From assembly GCF_000764495.1 (NCBI RefSeq), contig NZ_JRLB01000072.1, forward strand, positions 1-41,490: 41,490 nucleotides of DNA, in the 5' to 3' direction. The notes under the pieces were generated by a model. The model worked only from the letters and a program-made list of their open reading frames with translations. It made no database searches and was not told the origin of the DNA. Positions 11,398-21,305 of the stretch are shown in pieces. A program made the position numbers and the translations under genes. Every line of letters starts with the position of its first letter. Position 1 is the first letter of the stretch. This stretch comes from Nitrincola sp. A-D6. Lineage in GTDB: Bacteria > Pseudomonadota > Gammaproteobacteria > Pseudomonadales > Balneatricaceae.

Positions 11398-11419
11398 TTT
11401 ACGCTTACGTAAATGTAAG
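11398..11419. promoter_or_regulatory. Putative LiuR operator before the LIV-type ABC operon
   Basis: TTTACGCTTACGTAAATGTAAG contains two overlapping imperfect palindromes, TTTACG-CT-TACGTAAA and CTTAC-GTAAAT-GTAAG, 45 bp before the ATG at 11464. The first matches the TTTACGTTAACGTAAA pattern with two differences. It suggests a separate LiuR-controlled promoter for the transporter. Confidence 0.55.
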
Positions 11420-11463
11420 CGTGCTGCGACTCTACAACAATAAAAAAGAGGCTGCACAATTTT

Positions 11464-12237
11464 ATGAGTTCTGAATTCGTTTTAGAAACCCGAAATCTTG
11501 TCAAAGAATTCAAAGGGTTTACAGCCGTAGATGATGTCAATCTGAAAGTCCGGCGTGGGCATATTCACGCCCTGATCGGCCCGAATGGCGCTGGAAAAAC
11601 CACGGTTTTTAATCTGTTGACCAAGTTTCTGATTCCAACGCGTGGCCATATTCTATTTAATGACCAGGACATTACCTCGATGAAATCTGCCGCCATTGCG
11701 CGGATGGGGATTATTCGTTCTTTTCAGATTTCAGCTGTGTTTCCGCATATGACAGCATTGGAAAATGTCAGAGTGGCTTTGCAGCGCTTTGAGGGCAGCA
11801 GCTTTCATTTCTGGAAGAGTGAAAAAACACTCAATAAGTTAAATGACAGGGCCTATGCTTTGCTGGAGTCGGTCGGTCTGGAAGCCTTCGCTGATACGAT
11901 CACTGTTGAGCTTTCCTATGGCCGTAAACGTGCACTGGAGTTGGCGACTACCCTGGCGATGGAACCTGAGCTGGTGTTGTTGGATGAGCCGACTCAGGGT
12001 ATGGGGCACGAAGATGTTGATCGTGTCGTCGAGCTGATTCGCAAGGCTGCTGAAGGACGTACAGTATTAATGGTTGAGCATAATCTTAGTGTAGTGAGTA
12101 AGTTATGTGATCAGATTACCGTATTAACCCGGGGTGCCGTTCTCACAGAGGGTGATTACCAATCTGTTTCTGAAAATCCGGATGTCAAAGAAGCCTATAT
12201 GGGCAGTGAATCAACTGCTGTAGAGGGGGCTCATTAA
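11464..12237 (+). CDS. livG: LIV-type ABC importer ATPase (LivG-like)
   Basis: Intact, 257 residues. It energises import of branched-chain amino acids or related carboxylates through the LivH/LivM pore. Walker A is GPNGAGKTTVFN, the signature LSYGRKRALELA, Walker B LVLLDEPTQGMG and the switch histidine lies in VEHNLSVV. Length and the LSYG-type signature are typical of LivG. The stop codon overlaps the next start (TAATG), indicating translational coupling with livF. Confidence 0.9.
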   Translation: MSSEFVLETRNLVKEFKGFTAVDDVNLKVRRGHIHALIGPNGAGKTTVFNLLTKFLIPTRGHILFNDQDITSMKSAAIARMGIIRSFQISAVFPHMTALENVRVALQRFEGSSFHFWKSEKTLNKLNDRAYALLESVGLEAFADTITVELSYGRKRALELATTLAMEPELVLLDEPTQGMGHEDVDRVVELIRKAAEGRTVLMVEHNLSVVSKLCDQITVLTRGAVLTEGDYQSVSENPDVKEAYMGSESTAVEGAH

Positions 12238-12958
12238 TGTCTGATTCTATTAAGCCCAATTATGAACAACTCAAGGTAACGGATCTGCATGCTTTTTATG
12301 GTGAATCACATATCTTGCATGGCATAGATCTGCTGGTTCGGCGTGGTGAGCTGGTAACCTTGTTGGGACGCAATGGTGCAGGGCGAAGCACTACGCTTAA
12401 GTCCATCATGAATATGGTGGGACGCCGTACTGGCTCAATTATGATTAATGGGCGTGAAACAATAGGTACCCAGCACATCATATCGCCCGTTTAGGCGTGG
12501 GTTATTGCCCGGAAGAGCGCGGAATTTTTGCCAGTCTGAATGTTGAAGAAAATCTGTTGTTACCCCCCACGGTTCGCAGTGATGGCATGAGCCTGGAAGA
12601 GATTTATGACATGTTCCCGAACCTCTACGAGCGACGTTTCAGTCAAGGGACGCGCTTATCTGGTGGTGAGCAACAGATGCTGGCAATGGCGCGCATTCTC
12701 CGAACCGGTGCAAACCTGTTGTTGCTGGATGAAATTACCGAAGGTCTGGCCCCTGTTATTGTACAAAAGCTGGCTGAAGTACTGATCAAGCTGAAGGATA
12801 AGGGGCTTACGATCATCCTGGTCGAACAGAATTTCCGTTTTGCTGCCCCACTGGCCGATCGTCATTATCTGATGGAGCATGGTCAGATTGTTGAAGAGAT
12901 CCAGGCCTCCGAACTGAACGCAAAACAGGAGTTACTGAATACCTATCTTGGTGTATGA
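12237..12958 (+). CDS. livF: LIV-type ABC importer ATPase (LivF-like), frameshifted, Arg in Walker A
   Basis: About 240 residues, second ATPase of the importer. The frame breaks at CCC 12469-12471; one restored C gives IGTPAHHIARLGVGYCPEERGIF. The signature LSGGEQQMLAMARIL and switch ILVEQNFRFA are normal. Two departures are seen. Walker A reads GRNGAGRSTT, with Arg in place of the invariant Lys, and Walker B continues DEITEGLAP rather than the common DEPSEGLAP. To my knowledge GRNGAGRSTT occurs in a subset of LivF-like proteins, so this may be a natural subfamily rather than damage. It starts one base inside the livG stop. Confidence 0.88.
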
Positions 12959-13068
12959 CCAGGATGGCAAATTTGTTGGAGTGATTTTCGGCTCTGATGG
13001 ATGTATTGCAACACGCGTTTTAACGCTCAAACAAAAATAAAAAGCCAATAAGGCAATGGAGACACACT

Positions 13069-14280
13069 ATGAAACTAATGAAAAAAATCCTGACAACTGC
13101 AATTGCTTCGGCCATGCTGGCAGGCTCTGCCCAAGCCGCTGTTTCGGATAATGAGATACGTATAGGTTACCTTGCTGATATGTCGGGTACCTATCGTGAT
13201 CTGGCTGGACCTAACGGTCTTACGGCTTTGGAAATGGCTGTTGAGGATTTTGGCGGGCAGGTGAATGGGGCGGCTATCAAGGTTGTCAGCGCAGATGATC
13301 GCAACAGCCCTGATGTAGCATCAAGCACAGTGCGCCAGTGGGTGGAATCTGACGGTGTGGATATGGTGGCCGGCCTAGTGGCTTCGTCTGTCACCATTGC
13401 AGCAACCCGAATTCTCGAGCAAAGCGATAAGCTGGGTATTGTATCGGGTTCGGCGGCATCAAGTATTACCAATGAGCATTGTACGCCCAATCATATTCAC
13501 TATGTTTACGATACTTATCCGCTGGCGAATGGTACCGCCCAGGCGGTTGTTCAGGAAGGTGGTGATAGCTGGTTTATTTTGACAGCTGACTATGCCTTTG
13601 GCCATGCGCTTGAGGGTGATGTTGAAAAAGTAGTGACTGAAAATGGCGGTACGGTGATGCAGAAAGTGCGTCATCCTTTCCCAACCGGTGATTTTTCATC
13701 CTTCATTTTGCAGGCGCAAAGTTCAGGTGCCAAAGTGGTTGCATTGGCCAATGCTGGCTCTGATACCACCAATGCCATTACTACGGCAGGTGAGTTTGGT
13801 CTGACTCAGTCTGGGCAGACTCTGGCTGCATTGTTGTTGTTCCTGACAGATGTGCATGCACTGGGTGTCGATGCCGCGCAAGGTATCCAGCTAACCACTG
13901 GTTGGTACTGGAATATGGATGAGGATGCGCGTGCCTGGTCGGATCGTTTTATGGAGCAAACTGGCGTTCGTCCAACGATGGTTCATGCGGGTATTTATTC
14001 CAGCACCATGCACTATCTGAATGCGGTTAAAGAAAGCGGTACCGATGACACTCAAACTGTACGTAAGCAGATGATGGATACACCGATTAACGATATGTTT
14101 GCCAAGGGTGGCATGATTCGTGAAGACGGTCGTATGGTCCATGATATGTATTTGGCACAGGTGAAAACACCCGCTGAGTCAACCGGTGAGTGGGACCTTT
14201 ATAATATTGTGCGCACTATTCCTGCCGCAGAGGCCTATCGTCCACTTTCTGAAAGTCAGTGCAAATTAGTAAATAACTAA
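13069..14280 (+). CDS. Periplasmic substrate-binding protein of the LIV-type importer
   Basis: Intact, 403 residues. An N-terminal signal peptide (MKLMKKILTTAIASAMLAGS, cleavage likely after AQA) leads to a type I periplasmic binding fold: IRIGYLADMSGTYRDLAGPNG, an ADDRNSPDVASS segment, and WFILTADYAFGHALEGD typical of the leucine/amide-binding (HAAT) family. No lipobox cysteine is present, so it should be soluble in the periplasm. It lies between ATPase and permease genes of one importer. The ligand may be a branched-chain amino acid, but the neighbouring acyl-CoA synthetases leave open a carboxylic acid ligand. Confidence 0.88.
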   Translation: MKLMKKILTTAIASAMLAGSAQAAVSDNEIRIGYLADMSGTYRDLAGPNGLTALEMAVEDFGGQVNGAAIKVVSADDRNSPDVASSTVRQWVESDGVDMVAGLVASSVTIAATRILEQSDKLGIVSGSAASSITNEHCTPNHIHYVYDTYPLANGTAQAVVQEGGDSWFILTADYAFGHALEGDVEKVVTENGGTVMQKVRHPFPTGDFSSFILQAQSSGAKVVALANAGSDTTNAITTAGEFGLTQSGQTLAALLLFLTDVHALGVDAAQGIQLTTGWYWNMDEDARAWSDRFMEQTGVRPTMVHAGIYSSTMHYLNAVKESGTDDTQTVRKQMMDTPINDMFAKGGMIREDGRMVHDMYLAQVKTPAESTGEWDLYNIVRTIPAAEAYRPLSESQCKLVNN

Positions 14281-14289
14281 GTTGTATAC

Positions 14290-14314
14290 ATCACGCTCCC
14301 GCCGGGAGCGTGAT
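14290..14314. other. Strong intercistronic hairpin between binding protein and permease genes
   Basis: ATCACGCTCCC-GCC-GGGAGCGTGAT is a perfect 11-bp stem with a 3-nt loop, starting 9 nt after the binding-protein stop. No T run follows (CCTCGT), so it is not a canonical intrinsic terminator. Such hairpins commonly protect the upstream message and lower downstream expression, which would give more binding protein than permease. Confidence 0.75.
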
Positions 14315-14363
14315 CCTCGTCTGACATCAGGCTGGTGAGATTTATTTACGTAGGATTTTCATT

Positions 14364-15250
14364 ATGAGCATGATATTCGGAGTGCCGATAGCTGTACTCT
14401 CTGGTCAGTTATTGCTTGGGCTTATCAATGGTGCCTTTTATGCCTTGTTAAGTTTAGGGCTGGCAGTAATCTTTGGTCTGCTGAAGATTATTAACTTTGC
14501 ACACGGTGCATTTTATATGCTGGGTGCATTGTGCACAGTGGTTTTGTTTAATAGTCTCGGTATAAATTATTGGGTAGCTTGATTCTTGCACCGCTATTGG
14601 TCGGTGTTTTTGGTATCTTTATTGAATATTTCCTGCTTCGAAAAATTGCCAATGAAGATCATATATACAGTCTTCTTTTAACCTTTGGTTTGGCATTGGT
14701 TATCCAGGGTGTCTTAACTAATGTGTATGGTGTATCCGGCTTACGCTATGCCATACCCGATGTATTCAAGGGAGGGGTTAACCTTGGGTTTATGTTCCTG
14801 CCTTACTACCGGGCCTGGGTCATATTAGCAGCCGTGGTTATTTGTTTTGGTACCTGGTTTATGATCGAAAAGACCAAGTTAGGCTCTTACCTGCGTGCAG
14901 GTACCGAAAATTCACAGTTGATGCAGGCATTTGGTATTAATGTACCGTTACTCGTCAGTCTGACTTATGGGTTTGGGGTTATGCTTGCCGCATTTGCCGG
15001 TGTACTGGCAGCACCTATTTATTCTGTTACCCCAGTGATGGGCGGTAATATTCTGATTATTGTTTTTGCCGTAGTCGTCATTGGTGGTATGGGCTCAATT
15101 ATCGGGGCCGTGATTACCGGTTTGGCTATGGGAATTATTGAAGGGTTAACCAAGGTGTTTTATCCCGAGGCCTCCAGTACTGTTATATTTCTCGTCATGG
15201 TTTTAGTCTTGTTGGTGCGTCCGGCAGGCTTATTCGGTAAGGAGGCATAA
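14364..15250 (+). CDS. livH: LIV-type ABC importer permease (LivH-like), frameshifted
   Basis: About 295 residues of hydrophobic membrane segments. The N-terminus, LLLGLINGAFYALLSLGLAVIFGLLKIINFAHGAFYMLG, is diagnostic for LivH. The frame breaks at GGG 14572-14574; one restored G gives NYWGSLILAPLLVGVFG. The cytoplasmic loop GTENSQLMQAFGIN, the coupling region facing the ATPases, is in the second half, followed by GGMGSIIGAVITGLAMG. It is followed after 2 nt by livM. Confidence 0.9.
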
Positions 15251-15252
15251 TC

Positions 15253-16246
15253 ATGTCGACTATAATATCTGCAAGCAACTCGCGTAATAAATATATTGCA
15301 GCTAAACAGCGTGCTGAACGTCGTAATCTGATCGTTTATGCCTGTTTGGTTGCATTGGCGCTGATAGCGCCCCTGGTTATCTACTGTTTTCCTGATGAAA
15401 ATACTATGCTTCGCATTATTTGCCGTCGCGTTCAATCTGCTACTGGGTTATGTTGGGTTGTTGTCGTTTGGCCATGCCGCATTTTTGGCCACCGGTGGCT
15501 ATACAACCGGGTATTTACTCAGTACTTATTCGGGTTTCAGTCCTGAGCTGGCAATTTTGATAGCCACGTCAGCATCAACTTTGCTGGGTCTTGCCTTTGG
15601 ATTGCTGGCTATTCGTCGTCAGGGTATCTATTTTGCCATGATCACACTGGCTTTGGCTCAGTTAGTCTTTTTCTTCTTCGTGCAGTCCTCTTTTACCGGA
15701 GGTGAAGATGGTTTACATGGTATACCGAGGGGAAATCTGTTCGGATTTATTGATCTGCAGAATAACCTTGCCATGTATTACTTCATTTTAGCTGTATTCA
15801 TTTTTGGTTTTGCGCTGGTGCATCGTATGGTGCATTCACCCTATGGTCATGTGTTAAAGGCAATTAAAGAAAATGAACCGCGAGCAACCTCGTTGGGGTA
15901 TAACGTTGATCAATACAAATTGGTGGCCTTTGTTGTATCGGCTGGCCTTGCAGGACTTGCGGGTTCGGTTAAAACCATCGTATTTCAGTTGGCTTCACTG
16001 AATGACGCGCATTGGCATATGTCTGGTGAAGTAATCCTGATGACGCTGTTGGGTGGCGTAGGCACGCTGTTAGGACCGGTGGTTGGGGCTACCTTTGTGA
16101 TCAGCCTGGAGCATCAGTTATCACAAAGTTTCCTGGGTGATTGGGTTGATGTGATATTGGGCATTATCTTTATAGTTTGTGTGTTGATGTTCCGTGCGGG
16201 GATTGTCGGTGAGTTGCAAAAATTCTTTAAAAAGAACTTCAGATAA
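15253..16246 (+). CDS. livM: LIV-type ABC importer permease (LivM-like), frameshifted
   Basis: About 331 residues. A polar N-terminal stretch (RNKYIAAKQRAERRN) is followed by transmembrane helices. After the break the LivM hallmark AFNLLLGYVGLLSFGHAAF appears, then LLAIRRQGIYFAMITLALAQ, the coupling loop KENEPRATSLGYNV and GEVILMTLLGGVGTLLGP. The break lies at about 15384-15394 and needs two bases added (or one removed), unlike the single-base breaks elsewhere. It starts 2 nt after livH. Confidence 0.88.
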
Positions 16247-16293
16247 GTGCTGTGTTTTTAGCTAATTAATCAGGTACAGGTAATGGGGATGAT

Positions 16294-17471
16294 ATGAGTG
16301 ACTCTATCGTAATAGTGGCAGCTGCCAGAACGCCAATGGGTGGATTACAGGGTGATTTGAGTAGTGTGCGGGCACCGGATTTAGGTGCGGTTGCCATACA
16401 GGCCGCACTGCAACGATCGGGTTTGAGTGCCGAGCAGGTAGATGAGGTGGTGATGGGTTGTGTGTTACCCGCAGGCCTGGGTCAGGCACCGGCACGGCAG
16501 GCGGCATTAAAAGCCGGTCTGCCTATCTCAACCGGTTGCACAACCATCAATAAAATGTGCGGCTCAGGTATGAAAGCGGTGATGCTGGCACATGATCAGA
16601 TCAAAGCGGGTAGCGCCGAGGTGATGATTGCCGGTGGTATGGAAAATATGAGCCAGTCTCCCTATTTGTTGCCGAAAGTGCGTGAAGGTTTGCGTATGGG
16701 ACATGCCAAGGTGCTGGATCATATGTTTCTGGATGGTCTGGAAGATGCCTACGAAGGTGGGTTGATGGGGAGTTTTGCGCAGCGCTCTGCGGATACTGCC
16801 TCTATTTCGCGTGAAGCCATGGATGATTTCGCTATAAGTTCGTTAGAAAAATCTCTGTCTGCTATTGAGTCAGGGACGTTCGTTGATGAAATCGCTCCGG
16901 TCACTGTCACTAGCCGTTCTGGCGATCTGGTGGTGGATATAGATGAGCAGCCGGGTAAGGCGCGGCTGGATAAAATCCGCAGTTTACGCCCGGCTTTCGC
17001 TAAAGAGGGTACGGTTACCGCGGCCAACTCCAGCTCTATTTCTGATGGGGCTTCGGCCCTGCTGTTGATGAAAGAATCTGATGCCATCGCTCGTGGCTTA
17101 AGCCCTTGGCGAGGATTGTCGCGCATGCAACCCATGCACAGCTACCAGCTGAATTTACTCTGGCGCCGATTGGCTCTATTCAGAAAGTTTTACACAAAGC
17201 TGGCTGGGATCAGGACAGTGTCGATCTGTTTGAAATTAATGAAGCCTTTGCTGTTGTGACGCTGTTGGCACAACAGGCGTTGGGTCTGGATCCCGCCAAG
17301 GTCAATGTAAAGGGTGGTGCGTGTGCTTTGGGTCACCCGATTGGCTCCAGTGGTTCACGAATCCTGGTGACGCTCTTGTATGCGTTGCAGCAGCGTGGCT
17401 TAAAGCGAGGTATCGCGTCCTTGTGTATAGGCGGGGGAGAGGCTACGGCTGTTGCTGTGGAGTTGCTCTAA
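16294..17471 (+). CDS. Acetyl-CoA acetyltransferase (thiolase), frameshifted
   Basis: About 392 residues, the normal length of biosynthetic-type thiolases (AtoB/PhaA). The nucleophilic cysteine is in NKMCGSGMKAVMLA (near residue 90), the catalytic His in GHPIGSSGSR and the second Cys in SLCIGGGEA. The frame breaks at CCC 17103-17105; one restored C gives GLSPLARIVAHATH. It is the last gene of the transporter operon. It could split acetoacetyl-CoA from leucine breakdown, or 2-methylacetoacetyl-CoA from isoleucine; sequence alone does not decide. It converges on mmsR with 10 nt between stops and no visible terminator. Confidence 0.88.
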
Positions 17472-17481
17472 TCGCTGAGTA

Positions 17482-18380
17482 TTATTCTTTATAGGTTGCC
17501 TTGCCAAGCCGTATGCCGCGGTATTGGCTGGGCGAAATACCCATTACCTTGCTAAAGGCTCTGGAGAAGTAATAAGCGTCTTCATAGCCTAGTGCCCAGG
17601 CTACTTCACTGATGCGCTGGTCAGTGATATCCAGCAGATGACAAGCGCGTTCAATTTTCATGCGAATAAAGTCATTGATCGGCGTACTGCCGGTCAGGCT
17701 CTTGTAGCGTTTTATGAAATGGTATTTAGACAGGTTGGCTGCCGCCGCCAGCGTGTCGATATCCAGTGATTCATGCACGCGTGTCAACATCAAGGTTTGG
17801 ATCGCTTCCATATTGAGACTTTGATCGAAATGATGTCGGGCCTGGGTTTGCAGTAAGGTCATGTGTGTGAGGATTTGTCGTAACAGGCTGCAAACATGCA
17901 AATAGGATTCAAAAAGTTGTGTTGATTTTCGCAGGTCCAGCAGGGATTCAAAATCAGCGACCAGGCGTGAGTGGAGTCCCAGCTTGATCAGTGGGCTTTG
18001 ACTGGACTTGATCAGGGGGTAAAAAATTCAGCTGCCAGTGTGCCATCGCAATGCACCCAGTAGATGCTCCAAGGGTTAGCGTCATGGGCGTGATAGCTGT
18101 GGATTTGCTCTTTGGGCAGTATGAGCAGGTCGCCCGATTCAACAGGATGTTCAAGTTTACCTATACGTAATGTTCCCTGTCCCTCAACACAATATATGAA
18201 TAAAAAGTCATCATGACGTGTACGGGACATGCTGTGGCCACTTGCCTGTTTATAGTAACCCATAGCCAGGGGGTACAGATCTTTGCTAAGTGGATTTTGG
18301 GTGAGTTCAGCCACAACACGCCTTGGGAGTACAAAGCGTATACTTCCGGGTGGAATAGGCCAGGCTGATGGTTGGCTCAT
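17482..18380 (-). CDS. mmsR: AraC/XylS-family regulator, MmsR-like, frameshifted
   Basis: About 299 residues. An N-terminal cupin-like sensing domain (HDDFLFIYCVEGQGTLRIG, HPVESGDLLILP) is followed by a C-terminal double helix-turn-helix (LDIDTLAAAANLSKYHFIKRYKSLTGSTP and ISEVAWALGYEDAYYFSRAFSK, then GISPSQYR). The frame breaks at the G run 18015-18019; one base restores FFTPLIKSSQSPLI. It is divergent from mmsA, as mmsR is from mmsAB in Pseudomonas aeruginosa, where MmsR activates valine catabolism. The ligand is unknown. Confidence 0.82.
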
Positions 18381-18523
18381 ATTGACTAGGCACCGATTGG
18401 ATTGGGTTGTAGTTAATAAATGTCAGAGTCGCAATATAGTCCATCATCTTAGCAATTTATGCAATCTTGCCAGGCCTGGTTGCATGATAAAACATAATTG
18501 TATTGAAAGTTACCTGATTAGGT

Positions 18524-18541
18524 ATTAACGTTAACGTAAAG
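18524..18541. promoter_or_regulatory. Putative LiuR operator upstream of mmsA
   Basis: ATTAACGTTAACGTAAAG shares 17 of 18 bases with the liuR box at 9453-9470. It lies 65 bp before the mmsA start in the 225-bp mmsR/mmsA divergent region. The rest of that region is AT-rich; I see no other clear element in it. Confidence 0.68.
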
Positions 18542-18605
18542 GTAATATTTAATTCTTCAGGTAATGTCATTTAAGACAATAACAATAAAACCAGAGAGAA
18601 AGACT

Positions 18606-20098
18606 ATGACACAACATGTCCCCTGCTCATTAATGGTGCAATGATTCAAAGCCAATCATCTCAGTGGATTCCCGTCACTGACCCAGCCACACAAAACGTC
18701 ATAGCACAGGTGCCCTGTGCTACTGCGCAAGAAGTAGATCAAGCCGTAGCTGCTGCAAAAACTGCATTTGAAACCTGGAAGGAGGTACCTGTCTCGGATC
18801 GTGCCAGGTTAATGCTGCGTTATCAGGCATTGCTGAAAGAGCATCATGATGAACTGGCCACTATTTTGAGCGGTGAAACCGGTAAAACCTTTGAAGACGC
18901 CAAGGGGGATGTCTGGCGTGGTATCGAGGTGGTCGAGCATGCCTGCAACATTGCATCATTGAGCATGGGTGAAACGGTTGAGAATGTAGCCCGTAAAGTG
19001 GATTGCTACAGCTATACCCAGCCTTTGGGTGTGTGTGTGGGTATCACGCCGTTTAACTTCCCCGCCATGATCCCCTTGTGGATGTTCCCGATGGCTATCG
19101 CCTGCGGTAATACCTTTGTGTTGAAACCATCTGAGCAGGATCCACTGACGCCAATGCGTTTGGCTGAACTGTTTCAGGAAGCCGGTGCGCCAGCAGGCTT
19201 GCTGCAGGTTGTGCATGGAACCAAAGACGTTGTAAACCAGTTGTTAGTACACCCGGATACTCCGGCTATTTCTTTTGTCGGTTCGGTGGCTGTTGGTGAG
19301 CATATTTATAAAACCGGCACAGATCATATGAAGCGGGTACAAGCCTTTGCCGGTGCCAAAAACCATATGGTGATTATGCCGGATGCGCAAAAATCCCACG
19401 TGATCAACAATCTCGTAGGTGCCTCAGTCGGTGCAGCAGGGCAGCGTTGCATGGCGATTTCGGTTGCGGTTTTCGTCGGTGAAGCACGCCAGTGGATTCC
19501 GGAACTACGTGACGCCTTAGCGAAGGTTCGCCCGGGTGCCTGGGATGACGCAGAGGCTGGTTATGGGCCGTTGATAAACCCTCAGGCTAAACAGCGGGTG
19601 CTGCAATATATCCAGGAAGGCAAAGACGCTGGTGCCGAGTGCCTGCTGGATGGCAGTGAGTGCAACGTCGAAGGGTTTCCGGAAGGTAACTGGGTCGGAC
19701 CTACCTTTTTCAGTGGCGTAACCACCGATATGTCCATTTATCGGGAAGAGATCTTTGGACCTGTATTGGTAGCCATGGAAGTTGACAGCATTGAAGAGGC
19801 TATCACGTTGATCAATGCGAACCCTTACGGCAATGGTACATCGATCTTCACCGCATCCGGGGCGGCTGCGCGCAAGTATCAGCATGAAATCCAGGTTGGT
19901 CAGGTGGGTATTAACGTTCCCGTGCCTGTACCGCTGCCATTCTTCTCCTTCACTGGCTGGCGCAAGTCCTTTTATGGCGATCAGCATGCCTATGGCAAGC
20001 AAGCGGTACGTTTCTATACAGAGACTAAAACCGTCACCGCGCGCTGGTTTGAAGACGATCTGGCAACGGGTCCCAACATGACTATTCAATTGAAATAA
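18606..20098 (+). CDS. mmsA: CoA-acylating methylmalonate-semialdehyde dehydrogenase, frameshifted near start
   Basis: About 497 residues, the usual MmsA length. It converts methylmalonate semialdehyde plus CoA and NAD to propionyl-CoA and CO2, the last step of the valine branch. Visible: [45 protein letters not shown] (cofactor region), and catalytic Cys in [15 protein letters not shown]. The frame that opens at 18641 misses the N-terminus. An ATG at 18606 followed by MTQHVP, with one C restored in the CCCC run at 18620-18623, reads [18 protein letters not shown], a normal MmsA start. It is the first gene of the valine operon. Confidence 0.93.
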
Positions 20099-20141
20099 AC
20101 CCGGATTGCACAAAAGGCACGCGGTGCCTGTGGAGGTACGA

Positions 20142-21296
20142 ATGGATTTTGAACTGAATGAAGATCAGATTGCATTTGCCGATATGGCGACGGCTTTCGC
20201 ACGCAATGAGCTTGAACCTCATGCGGCCGAATGGGATCAAAGCTCGTTTTTTCCACTGGATGTCATACGTAAAGCAGGTGAAATGGGCTTTGCCTCCATC
20301 TATGCGCCAGAGGCGGTGGGAGGGCTTGGCTTAAGTCGTCTGGATGCCAGCATTATCTTTGAGCGTCTGTCGATGGGTTGCACCTCGACAACGGCGTATC
20401 TGACCATCCACAACATGGTCACCTGGATGGTGACCAGTTTTGGCACGCCAGAGGTACTGGATACTTATGCGGCGGCGCTCGTCAGTGCGGAGAAACTGGG
20501 TTCCTATTGCCTGACTGAACCTAATGCAGGTTCTGATGCTGCCTCATTAAAAACCACCGCACAACGCGATGGCGATCATTATGTATTGAATGGCAGTAAG
20601 GTGTTTATCTCAGGCGCCGGTAGCACCGATGTACTGGTGGTGATGGCACGTACTGGCGGCCCCGGTGCCAGAGGCGTTTCAGCCTTTGTCGTGGATGCGC
20701 ACAGTGACGGTATCAGCTATGGTCGTTGTGAACACAAAATGGGCTGGAACTCTCAGCCCACCCGCATGATTACCTTCGATGATGTCAAAGTACCCGCTTC
20801 TCATCTGCTTAGTGAGGAGGGGGAAGGTTTTGTGCTGGCTATGAAAGGCCTGGATGGTGGGCGCATTAATATCGCTTCCTGTTCAGTGGGTACAGCGCAA
20901 CAAGCCTTGAACCTGGCACGTAACTATCTGCTGGAACGTAAGCAGTTCGGTAAACAGATCGGCGAATTTCAGGGTTTACAGTTCCGTTTGGCGGATATGG
21001 CCACCGAGCTGGTTGCTGCACGACAACTGGTGCGATTAGCGGCAAGCAAGCTGGATCGTCAGGATGCGGATGCGACTACCTATTGTGCTATGGCTAAGCG
21101 CTTTGCCACCGATGTGGGCTTCCGGGTTTGCGATGAAGCTCTGCAGTTATTTGGTGGATACGGTTATATCAAAGAGTACCCGCTGGAGCGTTTTGTTCGC
21201 GATACCCGGGTTCACCGCATTCTTGAGGGCACCAATGAAGTGATGCGTGTGATTATAGGCCGCCGTTTATTGGCGGATACTGATAGCGAATTTTAG
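20142..21296 (+). CDS. Acyl-CoA dehydrogenase, probable isobutyryl-CoA dehydrogenase
   Basis: Intact, 384 residues from the ATG at 20142, which has a GGAGG Shine-Dalgarno; the in-frame ATG at 20106 lacks one. FAD enzyme oxidising isobutyryl-CoA to methacrylyl-CoA. Signatures: SYCLTEPNAGSDAASL, FISGAGSTDVLVVMARTGG, RKQFGKQIGEFQGLQF, and the C-terminal FGGYGYIKEYPLERFVRDTRVHRILEGTNEVMR, where the Glu of the RILEGTNE segment is the usual catalytic base position in ACAD8 and short-chain enzymes. Placement between mmsA and an enoyl-CoA hydratase supports the valine branch; 2-methylbutyryl-CoA could also be used. Confidence 0.88.
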   Translation: MDFELNEDQIAFADMATAFARNELEPHAAEWDQSSFFPLDVIRKAGEMGFASIYAPEAVGGLGLSRLDASIIFERLSMGCTSTTAYLTIHNMVTWMVTSFGTPEVLDTYAAALVSAEKLGSYCLTEPNAGSDAASLKTTAQRDGDHYVLNGSKVFISGAGSTDVLVVMARTGGPGARGVSAFVVDAHSDGISYGRCEHKMGWNSQPTRMITFDDVKVPASHLLSEEGEGFVLAMKGLDGGRINIASCSVGTAQQALNLARNYLLERKQFGKQIGEFQGLQFRLADMATELVAARQLVRLAASKLDRQDADATTYCAMAKRFATDVGFRVCDEALQLFGGYGYIKEYPLERFVRDTRVHRILEGTNEVMRVIIGRRLLADTDSEF

Positions 21297-21305
21297 GAGA
21301 ACAGC

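Noticed and set aside
14335..14364. TTTATTTACGTAGG before livH as a further LiuR box
   Set aside because: It shares only the TTTACGTA core without symmetry or the second half, and lies inside an operon.
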